Assembly: GCF_002934265.1 (NCBI RefSeq)
Contig: NZ_PTIX01000024.1
Span: 45,163 to 109,162, forward strand
Direction of reading: 5' to 3'
DNA length: 64,000 bases
Origin: Actinokineospora auranticolor
Lineage (GTDB): Bacteria > Actinomycetota > Actinomycetes > Mycobacteriales > Pseudonocardiaceae
Of this stretch, positions 28,925 through 36,921 are shown piece after piece (the first letter of the stretch is position 1; each line of letters begins with the position of its first letter). A program made the translations under genes and the position numbers. Below the pieces are notes generated by a model, which worked only from the letters and a program-made list of their open reading frames with translations, was not told the origin of the DNA and did not search any database.

Positions 28925-28984
28925 GGTTCTTCCCCTCTGGGTGACGACCCGGGGCGGGCAGGCCGCCCCGGGTCGGTGGCACGC

Positions 28985-29390
28985 GGTGGGCAGGCGACGT
29001 GGACGGGCTTGCCGAGGTCGGCGCCGATCTGGAAGGCGGTCACCGAGTCCGGGTCGACGGTGACCCAGCCCATGTCCTGCGGTTCGGCGATGTCGCCCTC
29101 GGCGACGTAGAGCTCGTCCTCGTACAGCACCGCGGTCCGGTCGCCGTCGATCTGGAAGCGGTGCGCGTTGTACGCGACCAGCTCCTGCGGACCGTCGATG
29201 GCCCCCGCGCGGACGAACAGGTCGGTGCCCTTGGTGAAAGCGATCCGGTCGCCGTCGAGTTGGAAGGCGTTGACCGAGTTCGGGCTCACGGTCAGCCAGC
29301 CCGGGCCGAGGTCGCCCGCCTTGACCTTCAGCGCGCCGTCGGTGGTCCGGACCGCGACGCGGTCACCGGAGAGCTGTGGACAGTGTGGAG
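28985..29390 (-). pseudogene. Tectonin/propeller-like repeat fragment
   Basis: The minus strand carries about three ~40-residue repeats of the type 'FQLDGDRIAFTKGTDLFVRA' and 'RFQIDGDRTAVLYEDELYVA', closing with 'VTVDPDSVTAFQIGADLGK'. They resemble tectonin- or WD-like blades. There is no proper start or stop around them: upstream coding character fades at about 29400 and downstream the frame runs into the GH84 start. I read it as the remnant of a repeat protein, perhaps once next to or fused with the glycosidase. Confidence 0.55.
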
Positions 29391-30034
29391 ACGATCGTGC
29401 TGAACGCCGCCCGATCACTCCTGGAATGAGCGGCCCCGGATGACGCCACCCGGACTTTCCTGTCGGGTACGACTTCCGCTGTTCGCCGCGGCGTCGACGG
29501 AGCACTCCGGGCAGGGGGCGGCGAGTTCGTCGAGCAGAAGACCGACCGCGCCGCGAGAGTGCGGCGGGATCGATCGCGGGCGGATTCGGGTGCGCGGCAG
29601 CGCGGCAACTCATCGTGGGCCATCTGGTGAGTCCTGCGTGCATTAATTCGATTCTCGAAATCATGTCTCATCGATGCCGACCCCCAAATAAATGTCGTTG
29701 CTTGATGATCGTCGCGTCGACTTGAGCATGACCGGAAAGTTCTACCTCATGCGCCGTGAACTGCGCCGACCCGGCTTCACTCGATACAGCTTTCCTACCA
29801 ACTCCATTGCCGCCCGCGTTGTACCACGTTCACCCGGACGGTGGTTTCTGGGCAACCATGCGCTCACTAGTCTTGTGAAAGTCACACTGGGGTTGACGCG
29901 AGAATGTTCGTCCCGATTTCGTCGGGACGGGCCGATTTCGCGTTCGTCATCCGGAGTTCACGGATCAGGTTCACCATTTCCGACGCCGCGCGACGATTCG
30001 GGGATCGGCGCGCGTCCACGGCACGAGGAGCGCA
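29391..30034. other. Region without a supported gene
   Basis: Composition drops to more AT around 29640-29900, and no frame shows sustained coding bias. The last 20 bases hold ACGAGGAG, the ribosome-binding site of the next gene. The promoter of the bacteriocin-like operon should lie here, but I cannot place it with confidence. Confidence 0.45.
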
Positions 30035-30997
30035 ATGAGTGGTACCGAGAGACGGTGGGTCCTTGCTTTCGACGCGTCCTGCGGGAAGTGTCGCAGGGTC
30101 TCGGCGGCCGTCGAGCGGGCGTGCGAGGGCAAGTTGGAGGTCCTCCCGCTGACCCACCCGGACGTCGCGCGGTGGCGGGAGCGGGCGTTCACCGACGCGC
30201 CGTGGGAGCCGACGCTGCTGCGGGTCGACGCGGCGGGGGTCAAGGGGTGGCACGGGCGGGGTATGACCGTGCCGCTCGTGCGCATGCTGGGCGTGCGGTC
30301 GAGCCTCAGGATCGTCAACGCGCTGGGCGAGCTGCGCTACGGCGCGGAGGAGGCGCGGGAGTCCGGCGACGTCGGGCGCCAGCGGTTCCTGCGGCTCGGC
30401 GCGGGCGTCGCGATCGCGACCGGCCTGGTCGCCACCGGCAACGTGCCCGCGTTCGCCAGTTCGGACGATGCCAAGGCCAGGGCCTGGGTGGCGGCCAACC
30501 GGGCCGCCCTGCCCACCACCTACGACGCGGTCGTCGCCCACCCGCTCGCCCACCGCAGGGCGATCGTGCAGGCGCTGCCCGCGAAGGTCCGCAGCGAGCT
30601 GTGGGTCGAGCAGCTCGACCGGTACCTGCGGTCCCGGTCGAACCTGTCGGCCGAGCAGGTCGCCTACGTCCGCGAGGCGCGGGCCGTCGCGGCCCGGGAG
30701 AGCACCTTCGCGGGAGTGGCCGCCGAGGGGTCCGCGCTCGCCGGGCGGCTCCAGCACCTGCACGACGAGGGCGTCCGCGTGCTCGGGCACCAGGAGGCCG
30801 CGCGGTTGATCGCCATCCTCGGACCCTCCGACCACGCGGGTATCGCCGCGGGCGTGGCCGGGGGCGGCTGCACCTGCAACCAGACGGACGACTGGTGCAC
30901 CTGGGGCTACCACTGCCGCTCCGCCGACTGCAACTACGCCTCGACCGGGTGCGGTTCGTTCAACAACCAGGCGTGCAACGGGCTCTGCTTCGACTGA
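30035..30997 (+). CDS. Fulvocin C-related bacteriocin-like protein with CxxC N-terminal domain
   Basis: 320 residues in three parts. Residues 1-105 look like a thioredoxin/DCC-type domain with 'FDASCGKCRRV' (C16/C19). Residues 112-140 form a Tat- or Sec-like internal export signal, 'GRQRFLRLGAGVAIATG'. After a helical region, the last 45 residues hold eight cysteines spaced as in fulvocin C-related proteins ('CTCNQTDDWCTWGYHC', 'GCGSFNNQACNGLCF'). It could be a precursor that is exported and cut, releasing a disulfide-rich peptide. ATG 30035 has ACGAGGAG upstream. A 17-bp hairpin separates it from the downstream sigma/ABC genes. Confidence 0.75.
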   Translation: MSGTERRWVLAFDASCGKCRRVSAAVERACEGKLEVLPLTHPDVARWRERAFTDAPWEPTLLRVDAAGVKGWHGRGMTVPLVRMLGVRSSLRIVNALGELRYGAEEARESGDVGRQRFLRLGAGVAIATGLVATGNVPAFASSDDAKARAWVAANRAALPTTYDAVVAHPLAHRRAIVQALPAKVRSELWVEQLDRYLRSRSNLSAEQVAYVREARAVAARESTFAGVAAEGSALAGRLQHLHDEGVRVLGHQEAARLIAILGPSDHAGIAAGVAGGGCTCNQTDDWCTWGYHCRSADCNYASTGCGSFNNQACNGLCFD

Positions 30998-31011
30998 TAC
31001 TCAAGAACGAG

Positions 31012-31063
31012 CACACTTACTGGTCGGGCCGGGGGGTACACCTCGACCCGACCAGTAAGTGTG
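31012..31063 (+). promoter_or_regulatory. 17-bp intergenic hairpin (attenuator or partial terminator)
   Basis: CACACTTACTGGTCGGG (31012-31028) pairs perfectly with CCCGACCAGTAAGTGTG (31047-31063) around an 18-base loop. It sits 15 bases after the precursor gene and 70 bases before the sigma gene. No T-run follows. It could limit read-through so that the precursor is made in excess over the export genes, or protect the precursor mRNA 3' end. Confidence 0.75.
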
Positions 31064-31133
31064 TCACGGGTCACACTGGATGTGAGAACCTGCGGGCGGT
31101 GACCGTTCGACTACAGGACATGCGGGTGGCGAG

Positions 31134-31667
31134 ATGAGCGGTTGCGACGAGGCGGAGCTGATCCGGCGTGCCGCGCGGGGTGACAGGGGGGCTTTCGAGC
31201 GCTTCTACCGCGCGACGGCGCCGTGGTTGCTCGTGCGGCTGCGGCGGCGCTGCCAGGACGAGCAGCTGGTCGCCGACGTGATGCAGGAGACCTACCTGAC
31301 CGTGTGGCGGTCGGCGGCCCGGTTCCACGACGTCGTCGAGGACGGGTCGGGGAACGCGCTGCTGTGGACCATCGCCATCAGGCGGTTGGTGGACGGGTTC
31401 CGGTGGCAGGCCAGGCAGGCCCGCCCCGTACCCGCCGACGCGGTCGCGGCGCTCTCCGCCGAGGACGAGCTGTTCGACCGGATCCTCGACGGCGACGTGG
31501 GCGCGGCCATGGCGGCCCTGCCCACCGAGCTGCGGGCGGTGTTGCACGCCCTGGTGCTGGAGGGGCTGTCCGTGCGGGAGACCGCGCGGGTGCTGGACCT
31601 GCCGGAGGGCACGGTGAAGACGCGGGCCCGGCGGGCGCGCCTGGCGATGGGGAAGGCGCTCTCGTGA
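31134..31667 (+). CDS. ECF-type sigma factor of the bacteriocin-like operon
   Basis: 177 residues: region 2 'DEQLVADVMQETYLTVWRSA' and region 4 'LPTELRAVLHALVLEGLSV' plus 'ETARVLDLPEGTVKTRARRA'. ATG 31134. Its stop overlaps the GTG start of the zinc-finger membrane protein (GTGA), the classical sigma/anti-sigma arrangement. It probably drives this operon, including the upstream precursor gene. Confidence 0.9.
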   Translation: MSGCDEAELIRRAARGDRGAFERFYRATAPWLLVRLRRRCQDEQLVADVMQETYLTVWRSAARFHDVVEDGSGNALLWTIAIRRLVDGFRWQARQARPVPADAVAALSAEDELFDRILDGDVGAAMAALPTELRAVLHALVLEGLSVRETARVLDLPEGTVKTRARRARLAMGKALS

Positions 31668-32431
31668 GCCACGTTCCGTTCGACCACCTCCAGCGCTACG
31701 CCGACAACGTCACCACCGACGTGGAGACGGCGGTCATCGAGGCCCACCTGGCGGGCTGCGCCGACTGCCGCTCGGCGCTCGGGGCGGTGGCACCGCGGGT
31801 CGAGGACCTGTGGGTCGCCATGGCCCCGGCGCTGGCGATCGCGCGCAGGCGCCCGTCACCGCTGGTGCGGGCCGCCGCGTGGGCGTCCCCGGCGATGGTG
31901 CCGTGGGTGCTGATGACGTTCGCGGTGGCCGCCCTCGCCGTGGTGACCGACCTGCTCGGCACCGAACTGCCGTCGCTGGTGCTGCTGCTGGCCCCGATCG
32001 CCCCGGTGGCCGGGGTGGCGGCGGCGTGGTCGTCGGGCATGGACCCCGCCCACGAGATCGTCGCGTGCACCCCGCGCGCGGGGCTGTACCTGGTGCTGCG
32101 CCGCACGGTCGCCGTGCTCGGCGTGGTGCTGCCGGTGCTGCTGCCGCTGGGGTGGCTGGTGGGGGCCTCGCCCGCGCGGTGGCTGCTGCCGTGCCTGGCG
32201 TTCACCGCGACCACGCTGGCGCTGGGGACCCTGGTCGGGGTCCGGCGCGCCGCGCTCGGACTGGTCTCGGTGTGGGTGCTGCTCGTGGTCGGTCCGAGCC
32301 TGGTGACCGCCACGGTGCCCGCGCTGCTGAGCCCGGCGATGGCGGTGCTGTGGCTCGCCGCCGCCGCGGTGGCCTCGGTGCTCGCCGTGGCCCGCGCGTC
32401 CCTGTTCACCCGCTTGACCGGTGACCGCTGA
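31664..32431 (+). CDS. Zinc-finger membrane anti-sigma-like protein
   Basis: 255 residues starting at GTG 31664. The N-terminus has the ZAS/zf-HC2 pattern 'HLQRYAD' ... 'AHLAGCADC' (HxxxCxxC), the zinc-binding anti-sigma domain. About six hydrophobic segments follow from residue 75 onwards, e.g. 'VPWVLMTFAVAALAVV' and 'LPSLVLLLAPIAPVAG'. A polytopic rather than single-pass tail suggests that it also works with the ABC permeases downstream. It most likely binds the sigma factor encoded just before it. Confidence 0.83.
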   Translation: MSHVPFDHLQRYADNVTTDVETAVIEAHLAGCADCRSALGAVAPRVEDLWVAMAPALAIARRRPSPLVRAAAWASPAMVPWVLMTFAVAALAVVTDLLGTELPSLVLLLAPIAPVAGVAAAWSSGMDPAHEIVACTPRAGLYLVLRRTVAVLGVVLPVLLPLGWLVGASPARWLLPCLAFTATTLALGTLVGVRRAALGLVSVWVLLVVGPSLVTATVPALLSPAMAVLWLAAAAVASVLAVARASLFTRLTGDR

Positions 32432-32437
32432 CAAGAG

Positions 32438-33208
32438 ATGAGAACCGACATGGACAACTCCGCGCACGTGCGCGCGGCGGGTCTGCGCGTGCGCGCGGGC
32501 CGCAGGATGGCCGTCGACGGGGTCGACCTGGTGCTGGGGATCGGGGTGCACGGCGTGCTCGGGCCCAACGGTGCGGGCAAGACGACGTTGATGCGCGCCC
32601 TCGCGACCGTGCTGCGCCCGGCATCGGGTGACCTCAGGGTGCTCGGCTCAACCCTCGCCGACGGGGAGTCGCTGCGCCGGGTCCGCGAGCGGATCGGTTA
32701 CCTGCCGCAGAAGTTCGGCTACTACCCGCGGTTCACCGTGCGCGAGTTCGTCGAGTACATGGCGTGGCTCAAGCAGGTCCCCGCCAAGGACATCCCCGCC
32801 GCCGTCGACCGGGCCGTGCACCGGGTCGGGTTGTCCGACCGCGCCGACGACCGGATGCGCACGCTGTCCGGCGGCATGGTGCGACGGGTGGGCATCGCCC
32901 AGGCCGTCGTCAACGACCCGGCGGTGCTGCTGCTCGACGAGCCGACCGTCGGCCTCGACCCGGCGGAGCGGATGCGGTTCCGGACGCTGCTGCGCGAGCT
33001 CGCCCGGACCTCGTGCGTGGTGGTGTCCACGCACCTGGTGGAGGACGTCGCGGCGGGCTGCGACGAGGTGCTGCTCGTCGACCGGGGGCGGGTGCTGTTC
33101 CAGGGCGGCACCGATGAACTCGCCGCGGCCGGGGCCACCTCGGACGTCGGCGACAGCCCGCTGGAGCGCGGCTACTCCGCGCTGCTGGAACAGGCGGCCC
33201 CCCGGTGA
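32438..33208 (+). CDS. ABC transporter ATP-binding protein
   Basis: 256 residues: Walker A 'GPNGAGKTT', Q-loop region 'IGYLPQKFGYYPRFTV', signature 'LSGGMVRR', Walker B 'LLLDEPTVGLD' and 'STHLVEDV' H-loop. It belongs to the ABC-2/multidrug-type exporter group. ATG 32438 is used; ATG 32450 is an alternative. It overlaps the permease gene (GTGA at 33205). It is likely the motor for export of, or immunity to, the cysteine-rich product of this operon. Confidence 0.92.
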   Translation: MRTDMDNSAHVRAAGLRVRAGRRMAVDGVDLVLGIGVHGVLGPNGAGKTTLMRALATVLRPASGDLRVLGSTLADGESLRRVRERIGYLPQKFGYYPRFTVREFVEYMAWLKQVPAKDIPAAVDRAVHRVGLSDRADDRMRTLSGGMVRRVGIAQAVVNDPAVLLLDEPTVGLDPAERMRFRTLLRELARTSCVVVSTHLVEDVAAGCDEVLLVDRGRVLFQGGTDELAAAGATSDVGDSPLERGYSALLEQAAPR

Positions 33209-34548
33209 CCGGTCCGCTGCGCCTGCAGCTGCGGCGATCGGCGGCCATCGCGGTCGGTGTCGGCCTCGCCGTGCTGCTGCTGGCCATGGCGCACCTGATG
33301 TCCGGGCCGTGGACCAAGGGCGACGCCGCGTGGAGCCGTGACTGGACCGGGCTCGCGGAGTGGTCGCGCTACCTGCTGCTGTTCGCCTGGCCGCTGGTGC
33401 TGGGCGCGGGGGCCTGGCAGGGCGCGCGCGACTCGCGGTCCGGAGTGGACGAACTGCTGTCGACAGTCCCGGTAGGACAGTGGAGGCGGGCGGTCCCGGT
33501 GGCGGGCGCGCTCGCGCTCGGTGTCGTCGCGGGCTACCTCGGTCTCGTCGTCGTCGGCGTGGTCAGGGTGCTCGCGGGCGGCGCCGACTTCCGCGCCGAC
33601 TGGCTCGTGGTGGCGTTGGTTGGCGCGTTGGGCCTGATCGCGGTCGCGCTGCTCGGGTTGGGCATCGGTCGGGTGTTCCCGTCCGCGATGACCCCGCCGA
33701 TCGCGGCCGTCGCGGGCTTGGCCGCGCAGGTGGCGATGGTGTGGCAGAGCAGCACGTCGGGTGCGGCGCTGGTGTTCTCCCCGGCGGCGGGCGGTGGCGG
33801 GGTCAGCGTGTTCACCCAGGTCGCCGCCCGGGTATCGGTGGCGCAGGTGGTGTGGTTCTCGATGGTGGCGCTCAGCGGTCTGCTGCTGTTCGCGCTGGCG
33901 TCGCGGTCGCGGCTGCTCGCGGTCGTCCCGGTGGCCGTCGGCGTGCTCTCGGTCGTCCTCGTCGCGCCGCCGGGGTCGGCCGTGCACGTCGCCGACACCC
34001 GCGCGCTCGCGGTGACGTGTTCCGACGACACACCCAGGCTGTGCCTCACCGAGGCGCACGAGGACAGGCGCGCGGCGCTGACCGAACCGGCGCGCCGGGC
34101 GGTCGCGGCGCTGGCGGTGCTGCCGGGCGCGCCGACCTCCGTGGTCGAGCACCCGACCGCGCTGGACCTGCCGCGCCGACCCGTCGCCCCCGACGCGGTC
34201 GCCGTCGACCTCAGCGACCCCGCCTTCCGGGACGGCACCCCCGAGGACCTGTTCACCGCGATGATCGCGGGCGCGGGAACACCCGTCTGCTCCACTGTGG
34301 ACACCCCGTACGACCGGGTGCGGCGGGAGGTGGCGGCGCGAACGGTCACGGTGGGCTGGTTCACCGGGGAGCTCGGCCCGCTGCCGGGGTACGACTACCT
34401 GTGGAAGGACTCCCGCCCGCTCGTCGACAAGGCGTGGGGACAGCTGTCCGCGCTGCCGCGCGAGCGGCAGGTCGAGCAGGTGGCGGCGGTCCGCGCCGCC
34501 GCGCTGCGCTGCGACAGCGACCTGCTGGCAGTGTTGGAGGAGCGGTGA
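33205..34548 (+). CDS. ABC transporter permease, large
   Basis: 447 residues from GTG 33205. It has at least six membrane helices in the first 260 residues ('AVGVGLAVLLLAMAHLM', 'AGALALGVVAGYLGLVVVGV', 'LLAVVPVAVGVLSVVLVA') and then a long hydrophilic C-terminal part with three cysteines (about 265-447), probably outside or periplasm-facing. The unusual soluble tail could bind or process cargo. Its stop shares a base with the next ATG. Confidence 0.82.
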   Translation: MTGPLRLQLRRSAAIAVGVGLAVLLLAMAHLMSGPWTKGDAAWSRDWTGLAEWSRYLLLFAWPLVLGAGAWQGARDSRSGVDELLSTVPVGQWRRAVPVAGALALGVVAGYLGLVVVGVVRVLAGGADFRADWLVVALVGALGLIAVALLGLGIGRVFPSAMTPPIAAVAGLAAQVAMVWQSSTSGAALVFSPAAGGGGVSVFTQVAARVSVAQVVWFSMVALSGLLLFALASRSRLLAVVPVAVGVLSVVLVAPPGSAVHVADTRALAVTCSDDTPRLCLTEAHEDRRAALTEPARRAVAALAVLPGAPTSVVEHPTALDLPRRPVAPDAVAVDLSDPAFRDGTPEDLFTAMIAGAGTPVCSTVDTPYDRVRREVAARTVTVGWFTGELGPLPGYDYLWKDSRPLVDKAWGQLSALPRERQVEQVAAVRAAALRCDSDLLAVLEER

Positions 34549-35120
34549 TGCGAGCACTCGAACTGTACTGCCGGGAGAGAGGCGTACCCGCCGCCGTCGC
34601 GGTGATGGTCGCGGCGGTCGTCGCGCTCGCGCCCGTGGGCAGGCTCACCGGGTCGATGGGCATGTCGTTGGCCATGTCGGTGCTCGCGACCGCGGTCGCG
34701 GTCGGGGCGGCGTGCGCGGGCCTGGCGGGCGCCGACCCGGACCTGGCGCGGACCGCCGCGATCGCCTGGCCACCCCGCCGAGCCGCCCACCTGGTCGCCA
34801 TCGCGGCGCTCGCCCTGGCGCTGGCGTTCGTCGTGGAACAGGTCAGCCCCAGCGGAATCCCCACCGAGGTGCTGCTGCGCAACGTCATCGGCCTCGCGGG
34901 CCTCGGCGCGCTGGGGGTGGCGGTGCTGGGGTCGAGCCGGGGCTGGGTGTTCCCCCTCGTCGTCGCCTCGGCGGCCATGACGGCGCTGCTGTCGGGAGCA
35001 CCCACCGGGCCCGCGTTGGCCTTCTCCTGGCCGGTGCAGCCCGCCGACCTGGCGACCACCTGGTACATCGCGGGCGCTTTCGCCGCGATCGGGTCGGTCA
35101 CCTACGTCATCCGGGGCTGA
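34548..35120 (+). CDS. Membrane protein, second permease-like subunit
   Basis: 190 residues, ATG 34548 overlapping the stop of the first permease. Five or six membrane helices ('AAVAVMVAAVVALAPVG', 'MSLAMSVLATAVAVGAACAG', 'FAAIGSVTYVIRG'). It has no sequence motif that I recognise; position and topology suggest a partner of the permease. It is the last gene before a strong terminator. Confidence 0.75.
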   Translation: MRALELYCRERGVPAAVAVMVAAVVALAPVGRLTGSMGMSLAMSVLATAVAVGAACAGLAGADPDLARTAAIAWPPRRAAHLVAIAALALALAFVVEQVSPSGIPTEVLLRNVIGLAGLGALGVAVLGSSRGWVFPLVVASAAMTALLSGAPTGPALAFSWPVQPADLATTWYIAGAFAAIGSVTYVIRG

Positions 35121-35127
35121 GCGAGAC

Positions 35128-35170
35128 CGCACGGGAGGCGGCCGGGCCGAGCCCGGCCGCCTCCCGTGCG
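35128..35170 (+). terminator. 20-bp perfect terminator hairpin of the bacteriocin-like operon
   Basis: CGCACGGGAGGCGGCCGGGC (35128-35147) pairs with its exact complement at 35151-35170 around loop CGA, 8 bases after the last stop of the operon. Confidence 0.92.
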
Positions 35171-35457
35171 CGGGCCCTGGCTGGGACGAACTGCTCGGTA
35201 GGCGCGTGGTCGGCTGGTCGGTCGGCGCGGTGATCACCGCGCAGGCAGCGGGATCGCTTGGCACGCCCACCGGTCCTCGAAAATCACCTCACTGGTCAGC
35301 CTTCACAACAGCACGATCACCACATTGCCCAACTGCAGGCACACCCGCACAGCCGAGGGGCGGCCCGGGGAGCAGGCGGACCGAGCGGGTGTAACGCGGA
35401 GTAGTGATCACCCGACTTCCCGTTCGCCTGGTCGGAGTGGAGGGGCTGGTGCGCGCA

Positions 35458-36793
35458 ATGTCTTCCCGTGCTGTTCTGATCGGGGTTTCGTCCTACCACG
35501 ACGAAAGGTTGCCCGGTATCCCGGTTGTGCCGCGGTGCCTGAACGACCTGGCCCGGGTCTTCGCCGACCTGGCTCCGTCCGTGTTGCTCGACCAGCCTGA
35601 TCTGTCGGCGCTCAGTGCCGGGCTCACGGCGGCGATGGCCGGGGTCGAGGACGTGTTGCTGGTGTACTACATCGGCCACGGGATCGTTGGGCGCAAACAT
35701 GAGCTGTACCTCGGTATGCCCGGTACCGACTTCGACCACCCGGTGTTCGGGTCGTTGCCTTATGAGGCCCTGCGGGAGCGGGTGTTGGACAGTCCGGCCG
35801 CGACGAAGATCGTGATTTTGGACTGTTGCTTTTCCGGTCGCGCGCTCGGTGAGCCGCTGGCCGATCCGGCCGGTGCGGTTGTGGGGCAGCTCGCCATCGA
35901 TGGGACCTACCTGTTGACCTCCACCGAGAGCAACCGGGTGTCGCTGATCCTCCCCGGGGAGTCGCATACGGCGTTCACCGGGCGGTTGTTGCGGATTCTC
36001 GACAGCGGTATCCCCGCGGCGGGCGACTACCTGACCATTGACGAGGTCTACCGCCAGTTGTTGGCTTCCATGATCAGCGAGGGGCTTCCCCGGCCGCAAA
36101 AACGCGGTACCCGCACCGCGGACCGCTATCCCATCGCGCTCAACCGGGCTGCCACCGCCGATACGGTTGAGGCCCTTCGCGATCGGTTGACCGGGGCCTT
36201 GGCCCATGCCCGTGCCGCTGGTTGGCCCGCCGCGGTGAGCGACCTCCAGGACATCTACACGCGGCAGTCCCGCCTCTTGGCCGCCGGGGACCTGGAGTTG
36301 CTGCGCACCCGCGCGCACCTGCTCTTCGCCCAAGCCGCCACCGGTGACCGCGAGGAGTACGGCGGTCTCATCAACGACCTCAGCAGCGTCCAGCAAGGTG
36401 TCCTCGGCGAGTACAAGCACCCGGATCTGCTGATCACCTACCTCTACATGTCCGTCTGCCTCGCCACGGTCGAAGACGGCCGCGACGAAGCTGTCCAACT
36501 CCTCCACGTCACCGTCCCCGCCTTCCGCCGCCTGTACGGCTACGGCACACCCCCCCACCAACCGCGCCCACCACATCCTGGCCCGCTGCCTCGCGCTCAC
36601 GCCCGACGAGGACGGCGCCAACCTCCAAGAAGCGATCAGCCTGCTCGAGGAAGTGGTGGACATCCGCGCCGCCACCCTCTCCTCCACCGACCCCCTGCTC
36701 GTCCAAACCCGGGATGACCTGAAAGCCCTGGAGGCCGCCGAGTCGGCCACCACCCAGCCCACGTTCACCAGCGACCTCTGGGCCATCTCGTGA
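35458..36793 (+). pseudogene. Caspase-like protein with helical C-terminus, frameshifted in a C7 run
   Basis: A C14 caspase domain with H74 in 'YYIGHG' and C124 in 'DCCFSG', followed by a long helical, TPR-like region ('EALRDRLTGALAHARAAGWP', 'LYMSVCLATVEDGRDEAVQL'). ATG 35458 is used. At 36550-36556 there are seven C's. In the upstream frame the protein turns into an arginine/proline-rich tail up to 36717. One base less gives 'TNRAHHILARCLALTPDEDG' and a normal helical end to TGA 36791-36793. So the natural protein is probably ~445 residues and the run is a true mutation, a phase-variable tract or a sequencing error. Confidence 0.8.
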
Positions 36794-36921
36794 ACGGCCG
36801 CCCGGCCGGGATCACGTCCTGACCGGCGCGACCGCGGCGGAAGCCGCACGGGAATCGCACTGGCGGACCACGTCCACATGAGACAGCATGTCCCCTGGGT
36901 TTACTGGGACTGAGGGGAAAC

